DNA of 16,115 nucleotides from Candidatus Parepulonipiscium sp. PG-Nun2H_MBin03 (GCA_001995005.1 MDJN01000049.1:1-16115); one strand, 5' to 3'; shown: positions 6,914-15,359, numbered from the stretch's first letter. Notes: generated by a model from the sequence alone, not told the origin. Numbers and translations are program-made.

Positions 6914-8956
6914 TTATGCACTCACCATTCCAATAGACTGAATTTCCACACTTTGTGCTATCTCGTTATAAGAAATTACAATTAAATCTGGGATATATTG
7001 ATTGGTTAATTGTTTAAAATATATCCTAACTATTGGAGATGTTAATATAATAGGAGATAATCCAATAGAAGTAAGTTTGTTAATTTCTTTTTTGAGATTG
7101 GTAATTATATTTTGTAACATACTAGGCTCTAGTGCCACATAAGACCCTTGCTCAGTATGTTGTACACTGCTCATTATTGCCTGTTCAATAGCCGGATCTA
7201 GCGTAATTACTTTATTTGTCTTACCTATAAATACTTTCTTAGATATAGCTCTTGATAATCCTTGTCTCACATACTCTGTCAAAACGTCTGTATCTCGAAT
7301 AGAAGTTGCATAATCTGCAAGTATCTCGCAGATTGTTGGCAAATCTCTTATAGATATGTTCTCGTTTAACAAATTCGCAAGCACTTTTTGGATATCTCCT
7401 AGAGAAAGCAGCTTAGGTGTAAGCTCAGATATAAGAGATTGATGTTGCTCGGCTATATTGTCCAATAGACTTTGTGTATCTTGTCTTGTTAATAGCTCTG
7501 CAAGGTTTGCTCTTATAATTTCTGTTAAATGAGTCGCAATTATAGATGGTCCATCCACAACTGTATATCCTCTAACCTCTGCTTTTTCTCTTTGTGCCTC
7601 ATTTATCCAAATTGCTGGTAAACCAAATGCAGGTTCTATCGTTTCTATACCTTCAATCTCTTCTTCAACAAATCCTGGGTCCATCGCCATGTAATGGTCA
7701 AACATTATCTCACTTCTTGAAACCTCTATCCCCTTAATCTTTATACTATAAACGTTAGGTGGTAATTGTATATTATCTCTCAGACGGATAATAGGAACAA
7801 TTGTACCTAGTTCTAATGCAATCTGCCTTCTTATCATAATTACCCTGTCTAACAAGTCCCCACCTTGATTAACATCAGCTAGTGGTATAATTCCATATCC
7901 AAATTCAAGCTCTATCGGGTCAACTTGCAATAGACTTACAACATTTTCAGGTTTTCTAATTTCTTCTGACTCTGCATCTTCTTGTTCTATCTCTTTTGCC
8001 ACTTCTTGCACTTGTTTTAATGTGCCTAACCTTCTTCCTAATATTACCCATAAAATTCCTAGTGGTAACGTTAGACCCAACCCTATAGGTGTTGCATAAC
8101 CTATTGTAATTATTGCAAATGCTGCCAAATATAATACTAGCGGAGAATATGCAAATTGCCCAATTATCGCATTACTTATACCATTTTCTTGCTCAGTCTT
8201 TGTTACCAATAAACCTGTTGCAGTAGATATAAATAACGCTGGTATAGCACTTACTAGACCATCCCCAATTGTAAGGATTGTGTATGTATTAAGTGCTTCC
8301 ATAAACTCCATTTCTTTTGATACCACTCCTATTATTAATCCTGCTATTATATTTACAAACGAAATCATAATACCAGCTTTTGCATCATTTTGCACAAACT
8401 TAGATGCCCCATCCATAGCCCCAAAGAAACTAGCTTCTTCTTGGATTTTTTTACGCTTAGCCATAGCCTCACGCTCATCTATATACCCAGCATTTAAGTC
8501 CGCATCTATTGCCATTTGCTTACCTGGCATAGCATCTAGCGTAAATCTAGCTGCAACCTCAGCAACACGCCCAGAACCTTTGGTTATAACGGTTATATTT
8601 ACTATAGAAATTATTATAAATACGATAACCCCTATAACTAAGTCTCCATTAGATACGTAAAGACCAAACGCCTCAACAACAGGCCCTGCATCTGCTTCTG
8701 TTAATATTAGTCTTGTTGATGCGATATTTAATCCTAACCTAAATATCGTTGTAACTAATAGTATTGTGGGAAAAAGTGATAAATCAAGAGTTTCTTTAGA
8801 AAATAATGCACTAAGCAAGATCATCGACGCTATTGAAATATTTACTATTAGTAGTAAACTCAGTATAATATCTGGTAGTGGTATCATAATAAGTGCAATT
8901 ATTAATAATACAAATACCCCGAGAACAGCGTCTCCTGCCTTAAAGCCAACCATCAT
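6914..8956 (-). CDS. flhA: Flagellar export gate protein FlhA
   Basis: FlhA is the large integral membrane component of the flagellar type III export gate. Its C-terminal domain forms the ring that receives substrates and chaperones. The 680 residues match the family length. Hydrophobic helices fill about 10-125 and 195-315, with the conserved loop RFTLDAMPGKQMAIDADL at 137-154, the FHIPEP family signature, between them. The soluble C-terminal half (about 330-680) includes GYTVVDGPSIIATHLTEII, typical of the cytoplasmic domain. A strong ribosome site AGGAGGTG precedes two adjacent ATG codons (8956 and 8953); either could be used. It lies 14 bases after flhB and directly before flhF. Confidence 0.97.
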   Translation of the reverse strand: MMVGFKAGDAVLGVFVLLIIALIMIPLPDIILSLLLIVNISIASMILLSALFSKETLDLSLFPTILLVTTIFRLGLNIASTRLILTEADAGPVVEAFGLYVSNGDLVIGVIVFIIISIVNITVITKGSGRVAEVAARFTLDAMPGKQMAIDADLNAGYIDEREAMAKRKKIQEEASFFGAMDGASKFVQNDAKAGIMISFVNIIAGLIIGVVSKEMEFMEALNTYTILTIGDGLVSAIPALFISTATGLLVTKTEQENGISNAIIGQFAYSPLVLYLAAFAIITIGYATPIGLGLTLPLGILWVILGRRLGTLKQVQEVAKEIEQEDAESEEIRKPENVVSLLQVDPIELEFGYGIIPLADVNQGGDLLDRVIMIRRQIALELGTIVPIIRLRDNIQLPPNVYSIKIKGIEVSRSEIMFDHYMAMDPGFVEEEIEGIETIEPAFGLPAIWINEAQREKAEVRGYTVVDGPSIIATHLTEIIRANLAELLTRQDTQSLLDNIAEQHQSLISELTPKLLSLGDIQKVLANLLNENISIRDLPTICEILADYATSIRDTDVLTEYVRQGLSRAISKKVFIGKTNKVITLDPAIEQAIMSSVQHTEQGSYVALEPSMLQNIITNLKKEINKLTSIGLSPIILTSPIVRIYFKQLTNQYIPDLIVISYNEIAQSVEIQSIGMVSA

Positions 8957-8970
8957 TTATCACCTCCTAA

Positions 8971-10068
8971 TCATTTCTTATTTTTTAATTGATATACAAA
9001 AGCCAATACTTCAGCCACCGCTTGATACAACTCTGGTGGTATGGCACTGTCTATTTCTACACTATAATATAATGTTCTGGCTAATAATTTATTTTCAACT
9101 ATTTCTACCTTGTTTTCTTTCGCAACTTCCTTTATCTTTAATGCCATCTTATCCATACCCTTTGCCACAACAACGGGTGCAACGCTATTTTCTTTATCAT
9201 AGTAAATGGCAACCGCAAAATGTGTTGGATTTGTTATTATAACATCTGCTTCGGGTACAGCTTGCATCATTCTTTGCATAGACATCTGACGCATTTTTTG
9301 CCGTATTTTATTCTTAATTAAAGGGTCCCCTTCTGCTTGCTTATGTTCTTCTTTTATGTCGTGTTTGGTCATCTTAATACTTTGCTCGTGCTTATGTTTT
9401 TGGTATATATAATCTGCAATTGCAATTGCAAAGTAAGCAACACTTATACTAATTCCTATTTCAACTATGACATCTGCAATGTAATTTGCAATTTCCATAA
9501 CACTCATATTAGCAAACTTAAAAAATATCGGTATCTCATCTATTATAACGCTATAATATATAGGAACTAAAAATACTAGTATTAATATACTTTTACCTAG
9601 CTTAAATAAACTCTCAAGAGATACTAATTTTTGTAACCCTTTTATCGGATTAAATTTATTTAGTTTAAATTCAAACGGTTTAGAAGTTGGTTTCCACCCC
9701 ACTTGCCTATATGCTACAAAAAAAGATACGGAAAATATAGTTAAAAATATAATACTATTAATTAGTAGTATGTCTAATAAAGTCTGTGCTAATACATTTA
9801 AGAAAAGAGTTAATTCAAACTCATACACTATATCTACAATTTGTGAACATACACTATAAAATACTCTTGATATATTACTTACATAGTAGCTACCCAAAAA
9901 CTGCATGACTATAAAAAAACTTAGTAGTATTGCCGCAGTATTCAAATCCTGGCTTTTAGCTACTTGACCTTCCTTACGAGCATTGTCTCTCTTCTTTGAA
10001 GTCGCCTGCTCAGTTCTTCCCTCATCTTCTGCTTTCCCAAAGTACTCTAAACTAAACTTAATAATCAT
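8971..10068 (-). CDS. flhB: Flagellar export switch protein FlhB
   Basis: FlhB is the substrate-specificity switch of the flagellar export gate. It cleaves itself at a conserved NPTH site, after which export changes from rod/hook to filament substrates. The 365 residues show the usual layout. A basic N-terminal segment has EGRTEQATSKKRDNARKEGQ (about 16-35). Four membrane segments lie at about 43-62, 88-120, 157-177 and 203-222. A cytoplasmic linker follows, then N280-P281-T282-H283 in the context DVIITNPTHFAVAIYY. The start ATG overlaps the end of fliR by 11 bases in a different frame, with AGAAGGA seven bases upstream. In some clostridia fliR and flhB are fused; here they are separate. Confidence 0.97.
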   Translation of the reverse strand: MIIKFSLEYFGKAEDEGRTEQATSKKRDNARKEGQVAKSQDLNTAAILLSFFIVMQFLGSYYVSNISRVFYSVCSQIVDIVYEFELTLFLNVLAQTLLDILLINSIIFLTIFSVSFFVAYRQVGWKPTSKPFEFKLNKFNPIKGLQKLVSLESLFKLGKSILILVFLVPIYYSVIIDEIPIFFKFANMSVMEIANYIADVIVEIGISISVAYFAIAIADYIYQKHKHEQSIKMTKHDIKEEHKQAEGDPLIKNKIRQKMRQMSMQRMMQAVPEADVIITNPTHFAVAIYYDKENSVAPVVVAKGMDKMALKIKEVAKENKVEIVENKLLARTLYYSVEIDSAIPPELYQAVAEVLAFVYQLKNKK

Positions 10069-10846
10069 ACATTAGTCCTTCTAACATATTGTAAAAGTTA
10101 TCTTTCATATGCTCTATAACCATATTGTTATATCCTGGAAATATCTCTATTAGAATAGTCATTAAAAATAATATTACTAATAGCTTTAGAGGTACCCCTA
10201 TTACAAACATATTCATTTGTGGTGCTGCACGAGCCAAAACTCCTAGGCCTACATCTATCATTAAGACTATTCCTAAAATAGGCGTTGCCAGCCGAAAGCC
10301 TAGCTCAAAAAATATAGTCAATGCATCTATTACCGTCATAGCCATCCCAGGGTTAAACACCGATTGTCCTACAGGGATATATCTAAACGTTTCTATAAAA
10401 GCTGCCAAAAACCAATGATATCCACCTGTAATGGTAAATAATACCCCAAAACTTAATGCAAAAAATCTCCCTAAAATAGGAGTTTGCGTATTACTAGACG
10501 GGTCATATATAGAACTCATGGCAAGCCCGCCTTGTGTCGAGAGCATTTGCCCCATCCAGAGGTATACTTGAAAAAATATCATTATTGAAAACCCTATTAT
10601 TATTCCTACTATAACTTCTTTCATCATGGTTAACCCAAAGCCTAGCAAAGTCTTTTGATAAACTAATTCCTCTACAGGAATAGTAAAAAATACAACTAAG
10701 CTTAAAATCATACTAAACACCGCCGTGGCAGTGGCTGGTATCTTTGTTTCTAATATTATGGGTAACATTACAATAGTTGCTACAATCCTTGCAAATATTA
10801 ATGCCCAAATATCTGTATACATAAATAAATCCAATATATTATCCAT
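10058..10846 (-). CDS. fliR: Flagellar export gate protein FliR
   Basis: FliR is one of the three small membrane proteins (with FliP and FliQ) that build the helical core of the export gate. The protein is about 262 residues and almost wholly hydrophobic, with roughly six membrane segments. Family hallmarks include MMKEVIVGIIIGF near residue 74 and QGGLAMSSIYDPSSNTQTPI near 105, then the late FVIGVPLKLLVILFLMTI and a terminal amphipathic stretch. I chose ATG at 10846, four bases after the fliQ stop. A TTG at 10858, overlapping the fliQ stop, would add four residues, but neither has a strong ribosome site. Its 3' end overlaps flhB. Reinitiation after fliQ is plausible because no good independent ribosome site is seen. 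Confidence 0.94.
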   Translation of the reverse strand: MDNILDLFMYTDIWALIFARIVATIVMLPIILETKIPATATAVFSMILSLVVFFTIPVEELVYQKTLLGFGLTMMKEVIVGIIIGFSIMIFFQVYLWMGQMLSTQGGLAMSSIYDPSSNTQTPILGRFFALSFGVLFTITGGYHWFLAAFIETFRYIPVGQSVFNPGMAMTVIDALTIFFELGFRLATPILGIVLMIDVGLGVLARAAPQMNMFVIGVPLKLLVILFLMTILIEIFPGYNNMVIEHMKDNFYNMLEGLMYDY

Positions 10847-10850
10847 AGGC

Positions 10851-11117
10851 TTATCCAATCATAGTAGAAAATTGTGATACTAAATTAACAAAAAAATTGG
10901 TAAGTGTGGTAATCATCCAAGGACCGAATAGTATAAGAGCTGCAAAGATAGATACAATCTTTAAGATAAAAGATAATGATTGTTCCTGGATGGAGGTAGC
11001 TGTTTGAAATATACTAACAGAAAGACCTACTATAAGAGCTACTATCAAAAGTGGAGAGGCTGCTATTAAAATAGCCATCATAGTTTCTCTCATAACATCT
11101 ATTACCATAGCTTCCAT
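10851..11117 (-). CDS. fliQ: Flagellar export gate protein FliQ
   Basis: FliQ is a two-helix membrane protein of the export gate core, assembled with FliP and FliR. Starting at the ATG at 11117 gives 88 residues, the normal size for the family, beginning MEAMVIDVMRETMMAILI. The two hydrophobic helices lie at about 12-37 and 47-78, joined by SIFQTATSIQEQSLSFI, the conserved loop. The start is set by GAGGTG six bases upstream. A TTG at 11135 that would overlap fliP adds six residues unlike FliQ N termini and lacks a ribosome site. Its stop lies four bases before the fliR ATG. Confidence 0.95.
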   Translation of the reverse strand: MEAMVIDVMRETMMAILIAASPLLIVALIVGLSVSIFQTATSIQEQSLSFILKIVSIFAALILFGPWMITTLTNFFVNLVSQFSTMIG

Positions 11118-11123
11118 TAAATT

Positions 11124-11129
11124 CACCTC
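11124..11129 (-). promoter_or_regulatory. Ribosome binding site deciding the fliQ start
   Basis: GAGGTG is positioned six bases before the ATG at 11117 and overlaps the TGA stop of fliP. It supports the shorter, 88-residue FliQ. Confidence 0.7.
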
Positions 11130-11880
11130 AATCAAATGTCATAACTAAATTTCCTATTACTAAATGCCACCCATCTACTAATATAAATATTAATATCTTA
11201 AATGGTAGAGATATCATAGCCGGTGGTAACATCATCATACCCATTGACATAAGCGTTGATGCAACTACCATATCTATTACTATAAACGGTAAATATAACA
11301 AAAAACCTATAATAAAACCTGCTCTTAATTCACTTATAATAAAACCTGGAACAACTACATGGAGTGGAAGCTGAGATAAGATGTCGGTTTCGTCTTCTAT
11401 TAACGGAAGTGCAGATAAATCCATAAATAGTTTTATGTCTTCATCTCTAGTTTGACGCACCATAAATTCTTTAACAGGTCGAATTGATAAATCTATAAAT
11501 TCCCTTTGACTAATCTGGTCATTTTGATAAGGGATCAGTGCCGTCTCATTAATTTGAGTTACTACAGGACTCATTACAAAAAAAGTTAAAAACAACGCAA
11601 GCCCCACCAAAACCTGTGCAGGAGGCATTTGTTGTGCCCCCATTGCGGACTTTAGAAAGCTTAGGGTAATTATAATCCTTGTAAACGCTGTAGTAACTAA
11701 TATAAGCGTTGGTAGTAACGCTAATAACGTTATAAATAGTATTAATTCTATACTAGTTCCATACTCCATAGGAAGTGCGAGATTAGCTCCATAATCTATA
11801 GGAAACAAAAAATCTGTTCCATACACAGTACTGGGCAAAAAAACCATAGTACCTATTAAGAGTTTTCTAACTTTACTCAT
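11128..11880 (-). CDS. fliP: Flagellar export gate protein FliP
   Basis: FliP forms the pentameric base of the export gate through which flagellar subunits cross the membrane. From the ATG at 11880 the protein is 250 residues. It begins MSKVRKLLIGTMVFLPSTVYG, which resembles the cleavable signal peptide of this family. The family signature follows: TTAFTRIIITLSFLKSAMG, then QQMPPAQVLVGLALFLTFF. The large periplasmic-side loop ends near VPGFIISELRAGFIIGFL, and the C-terminal helices include MGMMMLPPAMISLPFKILIF. The start is well fixed by AGGAGG six bases upstream and by an eight-base overlap with fliO (ATGAGTAA). Upstream in-frame ATGs at 11901 and 11910 lie deeper in fliO, would bury the signal peptide and lack ribosome sites. 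Confidence 0.97.
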   Translation of the reverse strand: MSKVRKLLIGTMVFLPSTVYGTDFLFPIDYGANLALPMEYGTSIELILFITLLALLPTLILVTTAFTRIIITLSFLKSAMGAQQMPPAQVLVGLALFLTFFVMSPVVTQINETALIPYQNDQISQREFIDLSIRPVKEFMVRQTRDEDIKLFMDLSALPLIEDETDILSQLPLHVVVPGFIISELRAGFIIGFLLYLPFIVIDMVVASTLMSMGMMMLPPAMISLPFKILIFILVDGWHLVIGNLVMTFD

Positions 11881-12205
11881 CCCTCTCCTCCTGTTGCTCA
11901 TTTTTATCATTTATAGTAAAATTTTTCAGGTGTTTCTCAAAGGTCTCATTTAACTTAATGTCATCACCTAATGAAGTGCAATATGAAATCCTTTCTTTTG
12001 TACCGCAAAAAAGATGATATTTATCTGTTATCTTAACTATATATAAATATTGGTTAAACGCAATAGGCAATACCTCTATTAGCTGCATATTTTTTTTCTG
12101 ATATGCACGAGTCTTTATAGTCGCATAATTTCTTGTAAAAAACCATACGACTGCTAAGACTATTATAAAACAAAGTAACAAAAAGGTAATTTCTAAATAT
12201 TGCAT
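11873..12205 (-). CDS. fliO: Flagellar export assembly protein FliO (FliZ)
   Basis: FliO is a small bitopic membrane protein that helps FliP assemble; in Bacillus it is often called FliZ. It is 110 residues. One hydrophobic helix spans about 6-24, followed by basic residues (RNYATIKTRAYQKKN). A short beta-rich cytoplasmic part then carries the family pattern MQLIEVLPIAFNQYLYIVKI and YHLFCGTKERISYC. Sequence conservation in FliO is weak, so the call rests on this pattern and on its place directly before fliP. The C-terminal tail is acidic and glutamine-rich, and its last codons also encode the fliP ribosome site. It begins one base after the cheY stop, with the GG of the last cheY codons as the only possible ribosome contact. 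Confidence 0.88.
   Translation of the reverse strand: MQYLEITFLLLCFIIVLAVVWFFTRNYATIKTRAYQKKNMQLIEVLPIAFNQYLYIVKITDKYHLFCGTKERISYCTSLGDDIKLNETFEKHLKNFTINDKNEQQEERDE
11881..11892 (-). promoter_or_regulatory. Ribosome binding site deciding the fliP start
   Basis: AGGAGGAGAGGG lies immediately before the ATG at 11880 and within the last codons of fliO (Q-E-E-R-D). It fixes the fliP start and shows that fliO coding sequence doubles as the ribosome site. Confidence 0.85.
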
Positions 12206-12206
12206 A

Positions 12207-12569
12207 TTATCCTAATACTTTTCTTACAGCTTCTAGTATTCTATCTGCTTGGAACGGTTTTACTATAAAGTCTTTTGCTCCGGATTGGATAGCCTCTATA
12301 ACCATAGCTTGTTGCCCCATCGCAGAACACATTATTACCTTAGCATTTGCATCTGCTGCTTTTATTGCTTTTACGGCTTGAATACCGTCCATCTCTGGCA
12401 TTGTTATATCCATCAAAACTAAATCTGGTGATAATTCCTTATACTTTGCAACTGCAATTTGACCATTTTCTGCCTCACCTGCTACCTCATACCCATTTTT
12501 AGAAATAATATCCTTGATCATCATTCTCATAAAAGCTGCGTCATCAACTATTAAAATTCTTTGTGCCAT
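12207..12569 (-). CDS. cheY: Chemotaxis response regulator CheY
   Basis: CheY is the diffusible messenger: phosphorylated by CheA, it binds FliM/FliY at the switch and is dephosphorylated by FliY and CheC. The 120 residues form one receiver domain and nothing else. The acidic pair D9-D10 lies in ILIVDDAAFMR, the phosphoacceptor is D54 in LVLMDITMPEMDG, S82 takes the Thr/Ser position in IMCSAMG, and K104 lies in FIVKPF. It closely resembles Bacillus-type CheY. The start follows AAGGAA. Its position between fliY and fliO, inside the structural genes, is the usual Firmicute arrangement. With a receiver-less CheB further down, this is the only receiver domain seen in the window. Confidence 0.97.
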   Translation of the reverse strand: MAQRILIVDDAAFMRMMIKDIISKNGYEVAGEAENGQIAVAKYKELSPDLVLMDITMPEMDGIQAVKAIKAADANAKVIMCSAMGQQAMVIEAIQSGAKDFIVKPFQADRILEAVRKVLG

Positions 12570-12592
12570 AATTAAAATTCCTTTCTTTTTCC

Positions 12593-13885
12593 TTATATTC
12601 TATTTTCTGGTTTTATGATACTTTTAATTCTTACACCAAAATTTTCATCTATTACAACTACTTCTCCATTTGCTACAAACTTACCATTTACTAATATATC
12701 AATAGGTTCTCCAACTAACTTATCTAATTCTACTATGCTGCCTTCTGAAAAGTCTAGTATTTCTTTTATTTTTCTTTTGGTTCTTCCTAGCTCAACAGAA
12801 ACTTCTAGAGAAACATCCATTAATATATCTATATTCTCGGCACCTGGAGGTAGTGACGCGTAATCGAATTTTTGGAACTGTGGTGTTTGCACTTGAATGT
12901 CTTGATATATATTTTGTCCATAACCTTGTTGAGGAGGTGCTCCATATCCTGGAGGTGCCCCATATCCTGGAGGTGCTCCATATCCTGCTGGTGGCATACC
13001 ATAATCTGGCGGTGGGGTACCGTACCCGGCTGGTGGCATATCTGGGCTTGCCATTTGCCCTGTACCCTCTGTATGTACAGGAGGTGGTGTTGCCTCGGGT
13101 ATCGCCTCTTGAATCGGTGATGTATCTATAGGTGTTGTTGTTTCAGTTGATGTTAACGAGCTATACATATTAGCCATTAAGTTATCCACTAACTCTCTTG
13201 CAAACTTTAATGGTAATATTTGCATAAGCTCACTATCTATAATATCTTCTAGTATTTGCATCCTAAACGATATTTTAACGATTGTTTTTTCATTTCCTAT
13301 TACTTGTTGAACTTTCTCTTTTGCCGATTCAAACTGGACGGCTTGCGGAGGAGATATATCAATCTTCTTATCAAACATCTGAGACATTGACGTTGAAGAA
13401 GAACCTATCATCTGGTTCATCGCTTCTGCTATTGCACTAAGATGTAATTCATTAAGGGACTCTCCATTATCTACCCCTGTTCCTCCCATCATTAAGTCTG
13501 CAATTATTCTAACATCTGACTCTTTTAGCATTAATAAGTTGGTTCCAGTCAATCCTACTGTATAGTCTACTGATATTGTTACTAAATCATCTGTTATTTG
13601 GCTTTGCATTTCTTCTGCACTTAAAACTTCAACTTTTGGTGTAGTTATCATAACTTTATGGTTTAACAATGCAAACAATGTGGTTGCAGCTGTTCCCATA
13701 TTTATGTTTCCAATTTCCCCAAGCGCATCTATTTCTTCCAATGTAAGTACTATGTCTGGTTCATCGTCCATAAATCCGCCGTCATCTGAAAAGCCGCCGT
13801 TGTCTGAAAAACCGCCGCCATCGTCTAACATGCCACCGCCTAACAGAGCGTTAATTTCATCTTGGGAAAGTATACCATCTGCCAT
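12593..13885 (-). CDS. fliY: Flagellar switch protein FliY, CheY-P phosphatase
   Basis: FliY is the Firmicute counterpart of FliN. It sits in the C-ring and hydrolyses CheY-P. Its 430 residues hold four parts. An N-terminal CheY-P-binding motif, LSQDEINALL, is at 6-15. A glycine/aspartate stretch with GGFSD repeats spans about 21-42. A CheC-like domain (about 45-240) has both phosphatase centres: E57/N60 in GEIGNINMG and E154/N157 in AEAMNQM. A long Pro/Gly/Tyr linker (about 245-345) contains GYGAPP repeats. The C-terminal SpoA/FliN domain covers about 351-425 (ILMDVSLEVSVELGRTKRKI, then LDKLVGEPIDILVNGKFVA). The start shares one base with the fliM stop (TAATG) after AAGGAGG, so translation is coupled. 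Both linkers are built from in-frame DNA repeats. Confidence 0.96.
   Translation of the reverse strand: MADGILSQDEINALLGGGMLDDGGGFSDNGGFSDDGGFMDDEPDIVLTLEEIDALGEIGNINMGTAATTLFALLNHKVMITTPKVEVLSAEEMQSQITDDLVTISVDYTVGLTGTNLLMLKESDVRIIADLMMGGTGVDNGESLNELHLSAIAEAMNQMIGSSSTSMSQMFDKKIDISPPQAVQFESAKEKVQQVIGNEKTIVKISFRMQILEDIIDSELMQILPLKFARELVDNLMANMYSSLTSTETTTPIDTSPIQEAIPEATPPPVHTEGTGQMASPDMPPAGYGTPPPDYGMPPAGYGAPPGYGAPPGYGAPPQQGYGQNIYQDIQVQTPQFQKFDYASLPPGAENIDILMDVSLEVSVELGRTKRKIKEILDFSEGSIVELDKLVGEPIDILVNGKFVANGEVVVIDENFGVRIKSIIKPENRI
12933..12986. repeat. Three 18-bp tandem units in fliY linker
   Basis: The plus-strand unit GGAGGTGCTCCATATCCT occurs three times, with the middle copy differing by one base. 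It encodes GYGAPP repeats before the FliN domain. More diverged units with the same Pro/Gly/Tyr theme continue to about 13045. Confidence 0.9.
13776..13811. repeat. 18-bp tandem units in the fliY N-terminal linker
   Basis: Two near-identical copies of an 18-bp unit (CCGCCGTCATCTGAAAAG on the plus strand), with part of a third copy after them, encode repeated G-G-F-S-D residues between the CheY-binding motif and the first phosphatase domain of FliY. Confidence 0.8.
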
Positions 13886-14868
13886 TACTCATCCTCCTTA
13901 GCTATAATTTCTTTAATTTGTATTGCGGATCTGCTTTTAAATATTCCAGGAGCACCTTTAAATTTAAGCACATTTCCTATATATAAATCGATATCATCAT
14001 CAATTTCACGATCTAGCTTTATTATGTCATTAACTTGCAAGTCTAAAAATTCCTTTACAGTTACATGAGTCTTGCCTAGTATCGCTCTTATAGGAATGTT
14101 TGCTCGTCTTAGAATATCCTCAACATTTTTGTCTTTTTCCCTCTCATCATCTTCGTTTTGCCCAAATTGATAAGAAGTATTTAATTTAGTAATAATAGGC
14201 TCAAGAGTAGTATATGGCATACACAAGTTCATTAGTCCATCGACATCCCCAAACTGTATACTAAAAGTTAGTAAAGCTACCATTTCATTTGGAGGAATCA
14301 TATTTAATATCTGTGGATTAGTTTCTACTTTCCCTAGATACGGTCTTAATTCAACAACATTCTCCCATGGCTCTCTCATCAAATCCACTAGTCTAGTAAA
14401 AGCTTTATTTAATATAATAAGCTCTATAGTCGTAAATTCTCGTATAGCTTCTAGTTCCCCACCTTCACCACCTAATAACCTATCAAGAAAAGCATAACAT
14501 ATATTCGTTGATAATTCAAATAATATGTTACTAGGTAGAGGATTAGGTTCTATTATCGCTAATGCTACAGGATTTGATAACGCACTTGTAAAGTCCGAAA
14601 ACGTAATAGCTTCTGAGCTTTCTATTTTTATCGGGACAAGAGTACGCATCATTCCAGATAGATATTGACTTACTAATCTAGCATAATTTTCTCCCATAAG
14701 TTCAAGAGTTCTAAGATGTTCACGTGAGAATTTGGTTGGACGTGCAAAATTATATTCCTTAATTACAACCTTATTTTCTTGCTCTTTTATTTCATTTACA
14801 TCTATTTCACCACTGTTTAAACTGGCAAACAGGGCGTCTATTTCCTCTTGTGAAAGTAGTTCGCTCAT
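13885..14868 (-). CDS. fliM: Flagellar motor switch protein FliM
   Basis: FliM is the C-ring switch protein that receives CheY-P and joins the rotor to FliY/FliG. At 327 residues it has the usual length. The N terminus carries the CheY-binding motif LLSQEEIDALFASL (4-17), followed by a tether (about 20-40). The CheC-like middle domain (about 41-230) includes the GGEGGE loop at 133-138 and lacks the phosphatase Glu-Asn pairs, as expected for FliM. The C-terminal SpoA domain spans about 255-322 (IPIRAILGKTHVTVKEFLDL). The start follows a strong GGGAGGTG, 30 bases after the fliL stop. Its stop codon overlaps the fliY start by one base. Confidence 0.97.
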   Translation of the reverse strand: MSELLSQEEIDALFASLNSGEIDVNEIKEQENKVVIKEYNFARPTKFSREHLRTLELMGENYARLVSQYLSGMMRTLVPIKIESSEAITFSDFTSALSNPVALAIIEPNPLPSNILFELSTNICYAFLDRLLGGEGGELEAIREFTTIELIILNKAFTRLVDLMREPWENVVELRPYLGKVETNPQILNMIPPNEMVALLTFSIQFGDVDGLMNLCMPYTTLEPIITKLNTSYQFGQNEDDEREKDKNVEDILRRANIPIRAILGKTHVTVKEFLDLQVNDIIKLDREIDDDIDLYIGNVLKFKGAPGIFKSRSAIQIKEIIAKEDE

Positions 14869-14898
14869 TCAATCACCTCCCTAGCGTGTTCCTACTTT

Positions 14899-15351
14899 CT
14901 ATTGTACTAAATATTCAATAAAAATAACTTCATAAATCACATCCACCTCGAGATACGCATTAATAGCATCTCGAATTTCTATTGCCATCTTTTCTGTTGC
15001 ATTTGCCTCTGAGGCACTCTCATAAGTTTCTTTCCGCAATAAATCGTTTATGATACTCTTATAAGTTGCCTCCTCTACCTCATATGTTGATATAAAATCA
15101 CCCAATGCCTTATTTTTTGAGTCTATTTTAAATCCAACGTGCATTCTTACGATATGAGAAGTAGGGTCTCCGCCTGACAGGTTTGACATTATAGTAGATG
15201 TCATTTGCACCGTTGTTAAGTCATCAGGCCGTTTGTTTGGGTCTTCAGGCTCTGTCTCCCGCATCACAAAAAACCAAAAGGCAAATCCTCCGCCTCCTAT
15301 TACTAATAGCAGTACAACTACTAAAATTATAATAATAACCTTTTTATTCAA
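14899..15351 (-). CDS. fliL: Flagellar basal-body-associated protein FliL
   Basis: FliL is a single-pass membrane protein that surrounds and supports the MotAB stator at the basal body. The 150-residue protein starts with MNKKVIIIILVVVLLLV and has one membrane helix (about 4-30, with four consecutive glycines). A flexible acidic/proline segment (RETEPEDPNKRPDD) follows, then the extracytoplasmic stomatin-like domain, ending YLEVDVIYEVIFIEYLVQ, a typical FliL C terminus. The start is TTG, well supported by AAAGGAGG eight bases upstream; no nearby in-frame ATG lies between. Placement between motB and fliM fits its role. Confidence 0.93.
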   Translation of the reverse strand: MNKKVIIIILVVVLLLVIGGGGFAFWFFVMRETEPEDPNKRPDDLTTVQMTSTIMSNLSGGDPTSHIVRMHVGFKIDSKNKALGDFISTYEVEEATYKSIINDLLRKETYESASEANATEKMAIEIRDAINAYLEVDVIYEVIFIEYLVQ

Positions 15352-15359
15352 AGATTTAG

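Noticed and set aside
8280..8660. Plus-strand open frame of 126 codons
   Set aside because: It is antisense to the FHIPEP region of flhA, with no ribosome site or recognisable domain.
8766..9242. Plus-strand open frame of 158 codons
   Set aside because: It runs antisense to flhA and flhB, crosses their junction, has no family-like motifs, and its codons simply mirror the real genes.
12933..13045. Possible CRISPR-like array
   Set aside because: The units are contiguous, without spacers, and encode in-frame Pro/Gly/Tyr repeats of FliY.
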